Shown here in pieces: positions 49,858 to 60,124 of a stretch of DNA of 64,000 nucleotides. The notes below the pieces were generated by a model. That model was not told where the DNA came from. It did not search any database and saw only the letters and a list, made by a program, of their open reading frames with translations. Both the position numbers and the translations under genes were made by a program. Source of the stretch: Blastococcus aurantiacus (GTDB taxonomy: Bacteria > Actinomycetota > Actinomycetes > Mycobacteriales > Geodermatophilaceae); assembly GCF_900102425.1 (NCBI RefSeq), contig NZ_FNBT01000008.1, positions 62,001 through 126,000 on the forward strand. Direction: 5' to 3'. The first letter of the stretch is position 1. Each line of letters opens with the position of its first letter.

Positions 49858-49905
49858 GGCGCTAGCGCCACAGGGAATCGTACCTGACGACACACCAGCC
49901 ACCAA
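49858..49905 (-). promoter_or_regulatory. infA operon promoter with a 12-bp palindrome at the start site
   Basis: Minus strand: -35 TTGGTG (49900-49905), 17-nt spacer, -10 TACGAT (49877-49882), the best sigma-70-type promoter seen in the window. Transcription should start near 49870. A perfect palindrome GGCGCTAGCGCC (49858-49869) covers about +1 to +12. The leader to infA is about 170 nt. Confidence 0.65.
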
Positions 49906-49906
49906 C

Positions 49907-49941
49907 CGGCCCCCGTGAGGGGTGGGACACCCCGGCCGGGG
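49907..49941. terminator. Hairpin after map
   Basis: Inner GGGGTG/CACCCC (49919-49924 with 49928-49933, loop GGA), flanked by C-rich and G-rich arms that extend pairing imperfectly. It lies just after the map TAG and ends next to the infA promoter, separating the secY-adk-map unit from the alpha operon. Confidence 0.6.
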
Positions 49942-49945
49942 AGGC

Positions 49946-50815
49946 CTAGCTGCGGGCGGTGACGCCGAAGGGCGCCAGTCCCGCGACGCCACCGTCCTCG
50001 GCCGTCAGGACCCAGGGACCCTCGGGCGTGATGGCGACGGTGTGCTCGAAGTGGGCGGCCCGGGAGCCGTCCTTGGTGACGACGGTCCAGCCGTCGTCCA
50101 GCTCGACGGTGGACGGGTCCCCCACCGTCACCATCGGCTCGATCGCCAGCGCGAGCCCGGGCACCAGCTTGGGCCCGCGGCCTGCACGCCCGTAGTTCAG
50201 GATGTGCGGGTCCTGGTGCATCTCGGTGCCGATGCCGTGCCCGCCGTAGTTGTCGACGATCCCGTAGGGGTGCGCGTGCGCCCGGATCGACTCCTCGACC
50301 GCCGCACTGATGTCGGTGAGCCGGCCGCCCGCGACGGCGCGCGCGAGCCCGGCCCACATCGAGCGCTCGGTGACCTCCAGCAGCGCGGCGTCCTCCGGTG
50401 AGGGCTCCCCCACCGTCACGGTGACCGCGGAGTCACTGTGCCACCCCTGCAGGACCGCGCCGCAGTCGATGGAGATGTTGTCCCCCTCGGCCAGCGTGCG
50501 GCCGGGGTCGGGGATGCCGTGGACGACCTCGTCGTTGATGGACGCGCAGATCGTCCCGGTGAAGCCGTGGTAGCCCAGGAAGTTCGACACGGCGCCCCGG
50601 GACCGGATGTGGTCGGCCGCGATGGCGTCGAGCTCACCGGTGGTGACACCGGGCCGGACGGCGGCCTTGACCGCGGCCAGCGCACCGGCCGTCACGAGCC
50701 CGGAGGCGCGCATGAGCTCGAGCTCCTGCGCCGTCTTGATCTGGATCATCCGTCCACTCCACTTCGCCAGCAGCGGCACCCGGGCCAGCAGCGCCTCGCG
50801 ACGGTCGCCGTGCAC
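49946..50815 (-). CDS. map: Type I methionine aminopeptidase
   Basis: Removes the initiator Met from nascent proteins. The pita-bread fold metal ligands are visible: D in SIDCGAVLQGWHSDSAVTV (two Asp), His in YGGHGIGTEMH, Glu in LAIEPM and Glu in FEHTVAI. GTG 50815 is proposed (GGGAGG 6 nt upstream and G/C-rich third positions in the extra 22 codons), giving 289 residues; ATG 50749 (267 residues, GGAG upstream) is the alternative. It follows adk by 12 nt. Confidence 0.95.
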   Translation of the reverse strand: MHGDRREALLARVPLLAKWSGRMIQIKTAQELELMRASGLVTAGALAAVKAAVRPGVTTGELDAIAADHIRSRGAVSNFLGYHGFTGTICASINDEVVHGIPDPGRTLAEGDNISIDCGAVLQGWHSDSAVTVTVGEPSPEDAALLEVTERSMWAGLARAVAGGRLTDISAAVEESIRAHAHPYGIVDNYGGHGIGTEMHQDPHILNYGRAGRGPKLVPGLALAIEPMVTVGDPSTVELDDGWTVVTKDGSRAAHFEHTVAITPEGPWVLTAEDGGVAGLAPFGVTARS

Positions 50816-50827
50816 TGCCGGCCTCCC

Positions 50828-51442
50828 TCAGGCGCCGGCCGGCGCCGCGCTCGGGTCCTCGGGGTCGACACCGAGCGCCCGCAGCGCCCGGGCCGTGACC
50901 TCTTCCACGGAGCCGATCGCGTCGATCCGGGAGAGCAGCCCCACGGTCTCGTAGAACCCCGAGAGCGGCGCGGTCTGTTCCCGGTAGACCTCCAGGCGGT
51001 GCCGGACGGTCTCGGGCTTGTCGTCGTCGCGCTGGACCATCTGCCCGTCGACGAGCATGCGCCGGCCGGAGAGGCGCCGGACCAGCTCCTCCTCCTCGAC
51101 GACCAGCTCGAGCACCCGGTCCAGGCCGTGGCCGAGGTCGGCGAGGGACTCGGCCAGCTGCTCGGCCTGCGCGATGGTGCGCGGGAAGCCGTCGAGCAGG
51201 AAGCCGGCCTTGGCGTCGGGCTCGGCCAGCCGGTCCTTGACCATGGCGACGGTGATCTCGTCGGGGACGAGATCACCCGCGTCCATGAAGACCTTGGCCT
51301 TGAGGCCGAGCTCGGTCTGCCCGCTGACGTTCGCCCGGAAGATGTCCCCGGTGGAGATCGCCGGGACGGCGAGGCGGCCTGCGATGAACTGCGCCTGGGT
51401 GCCCTTGCCCGCTCCGGGGGGCCCCAGCAGGACGATGCGCAC
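50828..51442 (-). CDS. adk: Adenylate kinase
   Basis: 204 residues. P-loop [10 protein letters not shown] at residue 7, [16 protein letters not shown] and a [17 protein letters not shown] region. The LID is short, without the four-Cys zinc insertion, as in mycobacterial Adk. It balances ATP, ADP and AMP. GTG 51442 overlaps the secY TAG by one base (TAGTG). Confidence 0.97.
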   Translation of the reverse strand: MRIVLLGPPGAGKGTQAQFIAGRLAVPAISTGDIFRANVSGQTELGLKAKVFMDAGDLVPDEITVAMVKDRLAEPDAKAGFLLDGFPRTIAQAEQLAESLADLGHGLDRVLELVVEEEELVRRLSGRRMLVDGQMVQRDDDKPETVRHRLEVYREQTAPLSGFYETVGLLSRIDAIGSVEEVTARALRALGVDPEDPSAAPAGA

Positions 51443-52752
51443 TACTTCAGGAACCCTTCGTAGTTGCGCTGGTTCAACTGCGTCTCGATCTGCTTCACCG
51501 TCTCCAACCCCACTCCGACCATGATCAGCACTGCGGTCCCGCCGAACGGGAAGTTCTGGTTCTGGCCCTCCTGCGTCACCGCGAGGAAGAAGTTCGGCAG
51601 CACGGCGACGATCCCGAGGTAGAGCGCACCCGGGAGCGTGATGCGGGACAGCACGTACTGCAGGTACTCGGCCGTCGGACGGCCCGGGCGGATGCCCGGG
51701 ATGAAGCCGCCGTAGCGCTTCATGTCGTCCGCGCGCTCCTCGGGGTTGAACGTGATCGACACGTAGAAGTACGTGAAGAAGACGATCAGCGCGAAGTAGA
51801 GCGCGACGTGCACGGGGCTGCTCTGGTCGATGATGTAGTTCTCGAAGAACTGGCGGACCGAGCCCGTCTCGTCACCCTGCAGCTGGCTGATCAGCTGCGG
51901 CAGGTACAGCAGCGACGACGCGAAGATGACCGGGATGACGCCGGCCTGGTTGACCTTCAGCGGCAGGTAGGTCGACGTCCCGCCGTACATGCGGCGGCCG
52001 ACCATCCGCTTGGCGTATTGGACGGGGATGCGCCGCTGCGCCTGTTCGACGTAGACGACCGCGCCGATGATGAGGACCGCGAAGGCGCACACCACCGTGA
52101 AGACGAGGACGCCGCGGGTCTGCAGGATCGAGCCGCCCTCGGCCGGGATGCGGGCCGCGATCGAGGTGAAGATCAGCACGGACATGCCGTTGCCGATCCC
52201 CTTCTCGGTCAGCAGCTCGCCGAGCCACATGATCAGCGCCGTGCCGGCCGTCAGAGCGACGACCAGGACGATCGTCGTCCACACGGAGTCCGAGGGGATG
52301 ATCGGCTCGGAGCAGCCCGGGAACAGCTGGCCGCTGCGGGCCAGGGCGATGATGCCGGTGCTCTGCAGGACCGCCAGGGCGATCGTCAGGTAGCGCGTGT
52401 ACTGGGTCAGCTTGGCCTGACCCGACTGGCCTTCCTTCTTCAACTGCTCGAAGCGCGGGATGACCACGACCAGCAGCTGCACGATGATGCTCGCGGTGAT
52501 GTACGGCATGATGCCGAGCGCGAACACCGACAGGCGCAGGAGCGCGCCGCCGGAGAAGAGGTTGACCAGCGAGTAGATGTCGCGCTGGGAGCCGGCCTCG
52601 GCGAGCTCGAGGCAGTTGTTGATCGCCTCGACCGACACCCCTGGTCCCGGCACCTGGGCACCCAGCCGGTAGACGGCGATGATCGCCAGGGAGAACAGCA
52701 GCTTGCGCCGGAGATCTGGCGTCCGGAACGCCGCGGCGAACGCCTGCAGCAC
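51442..52752 (-). CDS. secY: Preprotein translocase subunit SecY
   Basis: 436 residues with ten membrane helices, the channel of the Sec translocon. [21 protein letters not shown] in helix 1, plug region near [19 protein letters not shown], the cytoplasmic loop [21 protein letters not shown], and [25 protein letters not shown]. It closes the spc operon before adk-map. The 133 bp between rplO and secY contain a nested-hairpin element. Confidence 0.98.
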   Translation of the reverse strand: MLQAFAAAFRTPDLRRKLLFSLAIIAVYRLGAQVPGPGVSVEAINNCLELAEAGSQRDIYSLVNLFSGGALLRLSVFALGIMPYITASIIVQLLVVVIPRFEQLKKEGQSGQAKLTQYTRYLTIALAVLQSTGIIALARSGQLFPGCSEPIIPSDSVWTTIVLVVALTAGTALIMWLGELLTEKGIGNGMSVLIFTSIAARIPAEGGSILQTRGVLVFTVVCAFAVLIIGAVVYVEQAQRRIPVQYAKRMVGRRMYGGTSTYLPLKVNQAGVIPVIFASSLLYLPQLISQLQGDETGSVRQFFENYIIDQSSPVHVALYFALIVFFTYFYVSITFNPEERADDMKRYGGFIPGIRPGRPTAEYLQYVLSRITLPGALYLGIVAVLPNFFLAVTQEGQNQNFPFGGTAVLIMVGVGLETVKQIETQLNQRNYEGFLK

Positions 52753-52816
52753 GAGCCCTCCCCTTATCGGTCGAGTGAGGTTAGCAACCCGTCCGCCAGC
52801 GGTCGCGCAGGGCGGA

Positions 52817-52885
52817 CAGGAGAAGGCCCCCCTGCGATCCCCGCCGCGGGCGTGGCGCGCGGCGGGAGCAGGGGGGCCCTCCTGA
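52817..52885. repeat. Nested-hairpin element between rplO and secY
   Basis: Outer perfect 11-bp stem GGCCCCCCTGC (52825-52835) with GCAGGGGGGCC (52868-52878); inner perfect 8-bp CCCGCCGC (52840-52847) with GCGGCGGG (52859-52866). The GGGCCCTCC end lies 3-4 nt from the rplO TGA. Arms differ from the rpoA copy but pair fully. Confidence 0.8.
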
Positions 52886-53329
52886 TCAGATGCGGGTGGT
52901 GCTGCCCCCGGCCGCGCCGATCTTCTCGGCCGCGGCCGAGGAGAAGGCGTGGGCCGAGACGTCGACCTTGACGCCGCCGAGCTCGCCGGTGCCCAGCACC
53001 TTCACCGGCTGGTTGCGGCGGACCGCACCGGCCTCGGCGAGGGTGTCCGGGTTGACCGTCCCGCCCTGCGGGAAGAGCGCGGCGATCCGGTCGAGGTTGA
53101 CGACCTGGAAGACGATCTTGTTCGGGGGCTTGAAGCCCGAGAGCTTGGGCAGCCGCATGTGCAGCGGGGTCTGCCCACCCTCGAACCGGGCGTGCGTGTT
53201 GCCACGCGCGCCGGTGCCCTTGGTGCCGCGACCGGCGGTCTTGCCCTTGGAGCCCTCACCACGACCCACGCGGGTCTTGGCGGTGTGGGCGCCCGGGGCG
53301 GGACGCAGGTGGTGGACCTTCAGTGTCAT
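52886..53329 (-). CDS. rplO: 50S ribosomal protein L15
   Basis: 147 residues: [58 protein letters not shown], and a C-terminal beta domain ending ADKIGAAGG-like [14 protein letters not shown]. Starts 13 nt after rpmD. Confidence 0.97.
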   Translation of the reverse strand: MTLKVHHLRPAPGAHTAKTRVGRGEGSKGKTAGRGTKGTGARGNTHARFEGGQTPLHMRLPKLSGFKPPNKIVFQVVNLDRIAALFPQGGTVNPDTLAEAGAVRRNQPVKVLGTGELGGVKVDVSAHAFSSAAAEKIGAAGGSTTRI

Positions 53330-53342
53330 AGCGAGTCGTTCC

Positions 53343-53522
53343 TCAGACTTCTTCGACGGTGACCAGGTGCGGCACCGTCGCGACCATCCCGCGGATCTCG
53401 GGACGGTCCTCCTGGACGACCGAGTCGTGGATCCGCTTGAGGCCCAGCGAACGCAGCGTCTGGCGCTGGTTGGGCTTCGTGCCGATACCGGACTTGATCT
53501 GGGTGACCTTCAGCTGCGCCAT
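53343..53522 (-). CDS. rpmD: 50S ribosomal protein L30
   Basis: 59 residues, the compact bacterial form: [30 protein letters not shown] with the following [22 protein letters not shown] 53522, one base after the rpsE stop; the frame to 53549 lies in rpsE. Confidence 0.96.
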   Translation of the reverse strand: MAQLKVTQIKSGIGTKPNQRQTLRSLGLKRIHDSVVQEDRPEIRGMVATVPHLVTVEEV

Positions 53523-53523
53523 C

Positions 53524-54165
53524 TCAGACTCCCTGGCCCGCACGGGCACGGAGCATGGCCGCCGGGGCGACGTCCTCCAGGGGCAGACCGCGGCGGGCCG
53601 CGATCTCCTCGGGACGGACGAGGTCCTTCAGGGCCTGCATCGTGGCGTGCACGATGTTGATCGGGTTCGAGGACCCGAGGCTCTTCGAGAGCACGTCGTG
53701 GATGCCGGCGCACTCGAGGACGGCGCGCACCGGACCACCGGCGATGACACCGGTACCGGGGCTGGCCGGCTTGAGCAGCACGACTCCGGCCGCCGCCTCA
53801 CCCTGCACCGGGTGCGGGATGGTGCTGGCGATGCGCGGCACGTTGTAGAAGTGCTTCTTGGCCTCCTCGACGCCCTTGGCGATCGCCGCGGGCACCTCCT
53901 TGGCCTTGCCGTAGCCGACGCCGACCTTGCCGTCACCGTCGCCCACGATCACCAGGGCGGTGAAGCTGAAGCGACGACCACCCTTGACGACCTTGGACAC
54001 GCGGTTGATGGCGACCACGCGCTCGATGTAGTTGCTCTTCTCGGCGGGTGCGCCGCCGGGGCCACGCCCGCCGTCACGACGGTCGCGGCGGTCGTTGCCG
54101 CCACCGGCACCGCCCGCGCCACCGGCACCGCCGGCGCCGCCGCCGCGTCGCTGTGGTCCTGGCAT
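53524..54165 (-). CDS. rpsE: 30S ribosomal protein S5 with Gly-rich N-terminus
   Basis: 213 residues. S5 core from about residue 48: [83 protein letters not shown]. The first ~45 residues are a Gly-Gly-Ala repeat and RRD-rich extension, longer than usual. ATG 54165 follows rplR by 49 nt. Confidence 0.97.
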   Translation of the reverse strand: MPGPQRRGGGAGGAGGAGGAGGGNDRRDRRDGGRGPGGAPAEKSNYIERVVAINRVSKVVKGGRRFSFTALVIVGDGDGKVGVGYGKAKEVPAAIAKGVEEAKKHFYNVPRIASTIPHPVQGEAAAGVVLLKPASPGTGVIAGGPVRAVLECAGIHDVLSKSLGSSNPINIVHATMQALKDLVRPEEIAARRGLPLEDVAPAAMLRARAGQGV

Positions 54166-54214
54166 CAGAGGTCCCTCTCGATCTGCTGGTTCGTGCTGCT
54201 GGTGGGGGTGGTCA

Positions 54215-54622
54215 TCAGAAGTCCAGCCCACCCTCGCGGGCACCGTCGGCCAGGGCGGCGATGCGCCCGGCGTACCGGTTGCCACCGCGGTCGAAGACGA
54301 CCGCGGAGATGCCGGCGGCCTTCGCCCGCTCCGCCACCAGGGCACCCACCTGACGGGCCAGGGCGGACTTGTCGCCCTCGGCACCCTTCAGGCTCGCGTC
54401 CATCGTGGAGGCACTGACCACGGTGCGGCCGAGGGTGTCGTCGACGACCTGCACGTGGATGTGGCGCGAGCTGCGCTTGACCACCAGGCGCGGACGCTCG
54501 GCGGTACCGGAGACCCGCTTGCGCAGCCTGTTGTGGCGACGCAGCCGCGATACGCGGCGCGCCGTGCTGATGTCGGTTCCGACGGGCTTGTGGACCCGAG
54601 CGGCCTTCTCTGCCTGAGCCAT
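54215..54622 (-). CDS. rplR: 50S ribosomal protein L18
   Basis: 135 residues: [94 protein letters not shown]. The start overlaps the rplF TGA: ATG 54622 by one base, or GTG 54625 by four. Confidence 0.97.
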   Translation of the reverse strand: MAQAEKAARVHKPVGTDISTARRVSRLRRHNRLRKRVSGTAERPRLVVKRSSRHIHVQVVDDTLGRTVVSASTMDASLKGAEGDKSALARQVGALVAERAKAAGISAVVFDRGGNRYAGRIAALADGAREGGLDF

Positions 54623-55161
54623 CACTTACCCGTCTTCCCGACCTTGCGCTTGACGACCTCGCCCTGATACCGCACGCCCTTGCCCTTGTACGGGTCGGGC
54701 TTGCGGATCTTGCGGATCTTGGCTGCGACCTCACCCACGAGCTGCTTGTCGATGCCCGTGACCCGCAGACGGGTCGGCGCCTCGACGGCGAAGGTGATGC
54801 CGTCCGGTGCCTTGACCGGCACCGGGTGGCTGAAGCCCAGGGCGAACTCGAGGTCCGAGCCGCGCGCCTGGACGCGGTAGCCGACGCCGACGATCTCGAG
54901 GGTCTTGGTGTACCCCTCGGTGACGCCGGTGATCATGTTGGCGATCAGCGTCCGCGAGAGCCCGTGGAGGGCGCGGTTCTGTCGCTCGTCGTTGGGGCGC
55001 TGCACCCGCAGCGTGCCGTCCTCGTCGCGCTCGACGGTGATCGGCGAGGCGACCGTGTGGCTGAGTTCGCCCTTGGGTCCCTTCACGCTGACCGTCTGGC
55101 CGTCGATCGTGACGTCCACGCCACCGGGCACGGCGATCGGGAGTCGTCCGATCCGTGACAT
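54622..55161 (-). CDS. rplF: 50S ribosomal protein L6
   Basis: 179 residues: [54 protein letters not shown], and [27 protein letters not shown]. Starts 14 nt after rpsH. Confidence 0.97.
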   Translation of the reverse strand: MSRIGRLPIAVPGGVDVTIDGQTVSVKGPKGELSHTVASPITVERDEDGTLRVQRPNDERQNRALHGLSRTLIANMITGVTEGYTKTLEIVGVGYRVQARGSDLEFALGFSHPVPVKAPDGITFAVEAPTRLRVTGIDKQLVGEVAAKIRKIRKPDPYKGKGVRYQGEVVKRKVGKTGK

Positions 55162-55175
55162 CTTCGCTCGCTCCC

Positions 55176-55586
55176 TTACCAGACGTAGGCGAGGACTTCC
55201 CCACCCACGCCCTTCTTGTTCGCCTGCTTGTCGGTGAGCAGCCCGGTGGACGTGGAGATGATCGCCACGCCCAGGCCGCCGAGCACCTTGGGCAGTCCGG
55301 TGGACTTCGCGTAGACCCGGAGACCGGGCTTGGACACGCGCTTGACGCCGGCGATGCTGCGCTCGCGGTTGGGGCCGTACTTCAGGTCGACCACCAGCTG
55401 CTTGAAGGTGCTGCCGTCCTTCTCCACCTCGTCGACGCGCCAGCCGGCGATGTAGCCCTCCTGCTGGAGGATCTCGGCGATGTGCGTCTTGAGCTTGGAG
55501 GACGGCATGACCGCGGCGTCGTGGTACGCCTGGTTGGCGTTCCGCAGACGCGTCAGCATGTCCGCGATCGGGTCGGTCATCGTCAT
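55176..55586 (-). CDS. rpsH: 30S ribosomal protein S8
   Basis: 136 residues: [39 protein letters not shown], and [37 protein letters not shown] 55586, or 55580 three... two codons later. The 161-bp gap to rpsZ holds a nested-hairpin element. Confidence 0.97.
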   Translation of the reverse strand: MTMTDPIADMLTRLRNANQAYHDAAVMPSSKLKTHIAEILQQEGYIAGWRVDEVEKDGSTFKQLVVDLKYGPNRERSIAGVKRVSKPGLRVYAKSTGLPKVLGGLGVAIISTSTGLLTDKQANKKGVGGEVLAYVW

Positions 55587-55677
55587 GTCGGGTGTTGCCT
55601 CTCTCGCCGCGGTTCCTCATGCGCCGGGTCTCGGGGACTTGGCGCTGGGCCTCTCGGCGATCAGTGGTGCTTGGTGG

Positions 55678-55747
55678 GATGGAACGGCCTGGCTGCCGGA
55701 ACCCGCGGCGCGCGGAGCGTGTCGTGGGGAGCAGCCTGGTCCTTCTG
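55678..55747. repeat. Nested-hairpin element between rpsZ and rpsH
   Basis: GATGGAACGGCC end at 55678 and GGTCCTTCTG end abutting the rpsZ TAA (55748-55750). Outer arms GGCTGC/GCAGCC with flanking GGCC and GG-T-CC; the inner part (CCCGCGGCGCGC to GTGGGGA) is the most diverged copy. It lies in the middle of the spc operon. Confidence 0.7.
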
Positions 55748-55933
55748 TTACCAGGAGCTCTTCTTCACGCCCGGGAGCTCCCCGGCGTGCGCCATCTCCC
55801 GCAGGCAGATCCGGCACAGGCCGAACTTGCGGAACACCGAGTGCGGACGTCCGCACCGCTGGCAGCGGGTGTAGCCACGGACCGCGAACTTCGGCTTGCG
55901 GGCCGCCTTGTTGACTAGCGCCTTCTTGGCCAT
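55748..55933 (-). CDS. rpsZ: 30S ribosomal protein S14 type Z
   Basis: 61 residues, the short zinc-binding S14: [15 protein letters not shown], then [33 protein letters not shown] with two CxxC pairs. A zinc-free paralogue (rpsN) may exist elsewhere, as in other actinobacteria. Confidence 0.97.
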   Translation of the reverse strand: MAKKALVNKAARKPKFAVRGYTRCQRCGRPHSVFRKFGLCRICLREMAHAGELPGVKKSSW

Positions 55934-55952
55934 TGCTTCTCTCCTGCCCGAC

Positions 55953-56537
55953 TCAGCGGACGGTCTGGACGACGGGCTGGCCGGCGAAGGGGAAGCCGAG
56001 CTGGCGGAGCAGCTCGCGACCCTCCTCGTCGGTGGTGGCGGTGGTGACCAGCGTGATGTCCATGCCGCGCTGCCGGTCGATCTTGTCGACGTCGATCTCG
56101 CGGAACATCGACTGCTCGTTCAGCCCGAACGTGTAGTTGCCGTGGCCGTCGAACTGCTTGGCGTTCAGGCCGCGGAAGTCACGGATGCGGGGCAGGGCCA
56201 GCGACAGCAGGCGGTCGAGGAACTCCCACATGCGGTCGCCGCGGAGGGTGACCTTGGCGCCGATCGGCATGCCCTCGCGCAGCTTGAACTGCGCGATGGA
56301 CTTGCGCGCCCGGACGACGGCCGGCTTCTGGCCGGTGATGGCGGTGAGGTCGCGGACCGCGCCGTCCATCAGCTTGGCGTCACGGGTGGCCTCGCCGACG
56401 CCCATGTTGACCACGATCTTGGTCAGGCGCGGGATCTGCATGACGTTCTCGTAGCCGAACTCCGACTGCAGCGTCGGGGCGATGTTCTCGCGGTAGTTGG
56501 CGAGCATGCGGGGCAGCTCGCGGGAGGGTGCGCTCAT
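55953..56537 (-). CDS. rplE: 50S ribosomal protein L5
   Basis: 194 residues: [103 protein letters not shown]. Binds 5S rRNA. Two bases after rplX. Confidence 0.98.
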   Translation of the reverse strand: MSAPSRELPRMLANYRENIAPTLQSEFGYENVMQIPRLTKIVVNMGVGEATRDAKLMDGAVRDLTAITGQKPAVVRARKSIAQFKLREGMPIGAKVTLRGDRMWEFLDRLLSLALPRIRDFRGLNAKQFDGHGNYTFGLNEQSMFREIDVDKIDRQRGMDITLVTTATTDEEGRELLRQLGFPFAGQPVVQTVR

Positions 56538-56539
56538 GA

Positions 56540-56887
56540 TCAGAGGTCCTTACCGGTGCGCCGCGAGACCCGGATGTTGCGGCCTTCCTCGTCCTTGCGG
56601 TAGCCGACCCGGGTCGGCTTGTCCTCGGAGTCGACCACCATCACGTTGCTCACGTGGATGGGAGCCTCCTGCGTGACGATCCCGCCCTGCTGGGCGCCGC
56701 GCTGGTTCGAGCTGATGCGGGTGTGCTTCTTGACCCGCCCGACGCCCTCGACCAGGACCTTCTGGAGCTTGGGGTAGGCAGCGATGACGCGGCCCTTGGC
56801 GCCCTTGTCCTTGCCCGCGAGCACGAGGACGGTGTCGCCCTTCTTGACCTTCATGGACGGCGTCTTGCCGTTGCTGGTGGCAGCCAT
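56540..56887 (-). CDS. rplX: 50S ribosomal protein L24
   Basis: About 115 residues: [23 protein letters not shown] (KOW motif), [36 protein letters not shown] 56887 has GGAGG 10 nt upstream; GTG 56893, which overlaps the rplN stop (GTGA), is an equally possible start. Confidence 0.96.
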   Translation of the reverse strand: MAATSNGKTPSMKVKKGDTVLVLAGKDKGAKGRVIAAYPKLQKVLVEGVGRVKKHTRISSNQRGAQQGGIVTQEAPIHVSNVMVVDSEDKPTRVGYRKDEEGRNIRVSRRTGKDL

Positions 56888-56889
56888 GT

Positions 56890-57258
56890 TCACAGCACCT
56901 CCGGGGCGAGCGAGATGATCCGCATGAAGCGCTTGTCGCGCAGTTCCCGGCCGACGGGCCCGAAGATGCGGGTCCCGCGCGGGTCGCCGCTGTCGCGGAT
57001 GATGACCGCGGCGTTCTCGTCGAAGCGGATGTAGGACCCGTCCGGACGGCGGCGCTCCTTGACGGTGCGGACGATGACGGCCTTGACGACGTCACCCTTC
57101 TTCACACCGGCACCGGGCAGCGCGTCCTTCACGGTGGCGACGATGATGTCGCCGATGCCCGCGTAGCGTCGCCCCGAGCCACCGAGCACCCGGATGCAGA
57201 GGATCTCCTTCGCACCGGTGTTGTCGGCGACACGCAGTCGCGACTCCTGCTGGATCAC
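56890..57258 (-). CDS. rplN: 50S ribosomal protein L14
   Basis: 122 residues: [76 protein letters not shown]. First gene of the spc operon, after a 206-bp gap from rpsQ with strong hairpins. Confidence 0.98.
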   Translation of the reverse strand: MIQQESRLRVADNTGAKEILCIRVLGGSGRRYAGIGDIIVATVKDALPGAGVKKGDVVKAVIVRTVKERRRPDGSYIRFDENAAVIIRDSGDPRGTRIFGPVGRELRDKRFMRIISLAPEVL

Positions 57259-57464
57259 GTGCTACTCCCAAATACTTGTGGTGACAGCCGGGCCGGAACG
57301 GTGAACCGGCTGTCCGGCACTCGTGCGGGCGCACCGGCGGCTGAGCCGCCGGTGCGCACCGTCGCACGGGTACCGGGATGTGGCGCGCCGCCCTCGGGAC
57401 AGCGGTGAGGTGCGCGCCAGTGGTCCAGGGTACTCCTACCCCCACGGCCCCGGAGGGCCGCCTC
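57259..57464 (-). promoter_or_regulatory. S10/spc operon boundary: terminator hairpin and rplN leader
   Basis: No gene. A perfect 13-bp stem (57329-57341 with 57345-57357, loop TGA) is a strong terminator for the S10 operon about 110 nt after rpsQ. Nearer rplN, ACAGCCGG (57284-57291) and CCGGCTGT (57306-57313) form an 8-bp stem that would lie in an rplN leader. No confident promoter hexamers were found. Confidence 0.7.
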
Positions 57465-57755
57465 TTACTTGGCCTTCTCGACGACCGAGACGAGCCGCCA
57501 CCGCTTGGTGGCCGACATCGGCCGGGTCTCCATGATCTGCACGCGGTCGCCGATGCCGGCTTCCCCCTGCTCGTCGTGGACCTTGAGCTTGGTCGTGCGC
57601 CGGATGACCTTGCCGTAGAGCGCGTGCTTCACGCGGTCCTCGACCTCGACGACGATGGTCTTCTCCATCTTGTCGCTGACCACGAGGCCCTCGCGGACCT
57701 TGCGGTACCCGCGACCGGCCAGGCCGGGGCCCGACGCTTCCTGGGTCTCGCTCAT
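57465..57755 (-). CDS. rpsQ: 30S ribosomal protein S17
   Basis: 96 residues: an N-terminal extension of ~20 then [71 protein letters not shown] 57755 overlaps the rpmC stop (ATGA). Last gene of the S10 operon. Confidence 0.97.
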   Translation of the reverse strand: MSETQEASGPGLAGRGYRKVREGLVVSDKMEKTIVVEVEDRVKHALYGKVIRRTTKLKVHDEQGEAGIGDRVQIMETRPMSATKRWRLVSVVEKAK

Positions 57756-57985
57756 GCCACACCCTCGTTCGGGGCGACCGAGAGACCCAGCTCGCGCTCG
57801 CGCATGATCGTGTAGATCCGGGCGATGTCGCGGCGGACGGTCTGCAGTCGCCGGTTGTTGTCCAGCTGGCCGGTGGCCACCTGGAAGCGCAGGTTGAACA
57901 GTTCTTCCTTGTGCTCACGCAGCCGCGAGGCGAGCTCGTCGACGGAGAGCTCGCGCAGCTCGGGAGCGGTCAGACCTGCGGCCAT
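57752..57985 (-). CDS. rpmC: 50S ribosomal protein L29
   Basis: 77 residues: [63 protein letters not shown] 57985 overlaps the rplP TGA by one base; GTG 57988 overlaps it by four. Confidence 0.96.
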   Translation of the reverse strand: MAAGLTAPELRELSVDELASRLREHKEELFNLRFQVATGQLDNNRRLQTVRRDIARIYTIMRERELGLSVAPNEGVA

Positions 57986-58401
57986 CACACTTCTCCTTCT
58001 CGCGTGATGAAGCGGCACTTCATCGGCAGCTTGTGGATCGCGCGGCGCATGGCCTCGCGGGCCACGGGCTCGGCGACACCGGACAGCTCGAACAGCACGC
58101 GGCCGGGCTTGACGTTGGCCACCCACCACTCGGGCGAGCCCTTGCCGGAACCCATGCGGGTCTCGGCCGGCTTCTTGGTCAGCGGACGGTCCGGGTAGAT
58201 CGAGATCCACACCTTTCCGCCACGCTTGATGTGCCGGGTCATCGCGATACGAGCGGACTCGATCTGACGGTTGGTCACGTAGGCGGGCTCGAGGGCCTGG
58301 ATCGCGAACTCACCGAAGTTGATCTCGGTCCCGCCCTTGGCCTTGCCCGACCGGCTCGGGTGGTGCTGCTTGCGGTGCTTGACGCGCCGTGGGATGAGCA
58401 T
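57985..58401 (-). CDS. rplP: 50S ribosomal protein L16
   Basis: 138 residues: [89 protein letters not shown]. Three bases after rpsC. Confidence 0.98.
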   Translation of the reverse strand: MLIPRRVKHRKQHHPSRSGKAKGGTEINFGEFAIQALEPAYVTNRQIESARIAMTRHIKRGGKVWISIYPDRPLTKKPAETRMGSGKGSPEWWVANVKPGRVLFELSGVAEPVAREAMRRAIHKLPMKCRFITREGEV

Positions 58402-58404
58402 GGC

Positions 58405-59340
58405 TCAGCTCTCCGTGTTCTCGGTCGTCTCGGCCGCGACGGTCTCGGCGGCAGCGGTGGCCTCCGGGCCGGCGACCTCGGCGACGGTCGTCTCCGGAGC
58501 GACGTCGCCGGAGGTGACGGCGACGGTGCTCTCGGCGGTGTCTGCGGTGCTGGTCCCCGGCCCACCCGTCGAGGACTCCACCGCAGCGCGGCCGGCCTCG
58601 GTGCCACCGGCGGTCGTGCCGGAGGAGCCCGAACGACGGGGGCGCTGGGGGCGCTCGCGGCGCTGGCCCTGACGCTCGGCGAGCGCCTCGAGGGCGGCAC
58701 GCTCGGCGCGCGAACCGCTCACGTCACCCTTGTAGATCCACACCTTGACGCCGATGCGGCCGAAGGTGGTGCGGGCCTCGTAGATGCCGTAGTCGATGTT
58801 GGCCCGCAGCGTGTGCAGCGGGACGCGACCCTCGCGGTAGAACTCCGAGCGGCTCATCTCGGTGCCGCCGAGGCGACCCGAGCACTGCACGCGGATCCCC
58901 TTGACCTGCGGGCTGCGCTGCGCCGACTGCATGGCCTTGCGCATGGCACGGCGGAAGCTGACGCGGGAGGACAGCTGCTCCGCCACGCCCTGGGCGACCA
59001 GCTGCGCGTCGGACTCGGGGTTCTTGACCTCGAGGATGTTCAGCTGCACCTGCTTGCCGGTGAGCTTCTCCAGCTCGCCGCGGATGCGGTCGGCCTCGGC
59101 GCCGCGGCGGCCGATGACGATGCCCGGACGCGCGGTGTGGATGTCGACGCGAACCCGGTCACGGGTGCGCTCGATCTCCACCTTGGAGATGCCGGCCCGC
59201 TCCATGCCCTTGGACATGAGCTTGCGGATCGCGACGTCTTCCTTGACGTAGTCCTTGTACAGCTTGTCCGCGTACCACCGGGACTTGTAGTCGGTGGTGA
59301 TCCCGAGTCGGAACCCGTGCGGGTTGACCTTCTGACCCAC
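58405..59340 (-). CDS. rpsC: 30S ribosomal protein S3 with long C-terminal tail
   Basis: 311 residues; the S3 core is about 215. [23 protein letters not shown] domain with GRPGIVIG-like [39 protein letters not shown]. The last ~90 residues are a Thr/Ala/Glu/Ser-rich low-complexity tail ([19 protein letters not shown] and onward). GTG 59340 overlaps the rplV TAG by one base. Confidence 0.97.
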   Translation of the reverse strand: MGQKVNPHGFRLGITTDYKSRWYADKLYKDYVKEDVAIRKLMSKGMERAGISKVEIERTRDRVRVDIHTARPGIVIGRRGAEADRIRGELEKLTGKQVQLNILEVKNPESDAQLVAQGVAEQLSSRVSFRRAMRKAMQSAQRSPQVKGIRVQCSGRLGGTEMSRSEFYREGRVPLHTLRANIDYGIYEARTTFGRIGVKVWIYKGDVSGSRAERAALEALAERQGQRRERPQRPRRSGSSGTTAGGTEAGRAAVESSTGGPGTSTADTAESTVAVTSGDVAPETTVAEVAGPEATAAAETVAAETTENTES

Positions 59341-59801
59341 TAGCGGGTCCCTCCCCTCGTGTTGTTCTGCTGGGTGGCCGGGCCGGTCATGCCGGTCTCC
59401 CGGCGCGCCTTGCGCGACTTCTGCGCGAGGACGTCGCTGGTGGCGACCTCGCTCACCTCGATGGTGATGTGGCTGGTCCGCTTGTTGATGCGGAACGCCC
59501 GGCCCTGCGCACGCGGACGGATCCGCTTGAGCGTCGGGCCCTCGTCGACGTAGGCAGCGCTGACGACCAGGGCGGCCGGGTCGAGCTGCAGGTTGTGCTC
59601 GGCGTTGGCGACCGCGCTGGCGACCACCTTCGCCACCGGCTCGCTGGCGCTCTGCGGGGCGTAGCGCAGCAGCGCCAGCGCCTCGTCGGTCGGCAGGTAG
59701 CGGACCAGGTCCACCACCCGGCGCGCCTTCATGGGGGTCACGCGGACGAACCGGGCGGTAGCCCGGGCGACCGGTGCCTCCTGTCCCAACTGGGAAGTCA
59801 T
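59340..59801 (-). CDS. rplV: 50S ribosomal protein L22
   Basis: 153 residues: [75 protein letters not shown], with a tail ending [10 protein letters not shown] that is longer than in E. coli. Confidence 0.97.
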   Translation of the reverse strand: MTSQLGQEAPVARATARFVRVTPMKARRVVDLVRYLPTDEALALLRYAPQSASEPVAKVVASAVANAEHNLQLDPAALVVSAAYVDEGPTLKRIRPRAQGRAFRINKRTSHITIEVSEVATSDVLAQKSRKARRETGMTGPATQQNNTRGGTR

Positions 59802-59821
59802 CGAAATCTCTCTCTACCTGG

Positions 59822-60103
59822 TCAGCCCCGCCGCGAGCGGCGGTCGTCCTTGATGTGCCCACGGAACGTGCGCGTGGGAGCGAACTCGCCGAGCTTGTGC
59901 CCGACCATCGCCTCGGTCACGAACACCGGGACGTGCTTGCGGCCGTCGTGCACCGCGAGGGTGTGACCCAGCATGTCCGGGATGATCGTCGAACGACGTG
60001 ACCAGGTGCGGATCACGTTCTTGGTGCCCTTCTCGTTCTGGGCGTCCACCTTCTTGAGCAGGTGGTCGTCGACGAACGGGCCCTTCTTCAGGCTGCGTGG
60101 CAT
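59822..60103 (-). CDS. rpsS: 30S ribosomal protein S19
   Basis: 93 residues: [69 protein letters not shown]. Normal length, 21 nt after rplB. Confidence 0.98.
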   Translation of the reverse strand: MPRSLKKGPFVDDHLLKKVDAQNEKGTKNVIRTWSRRSTIIPDMLGHTLAVHDGRKHVPVFVTEAMVGHKLGEFAPTRTFRGHIKDDRRSRRG

Positions 60104-60124
60104 GTCTGTCGGCTCCTATCCCGC

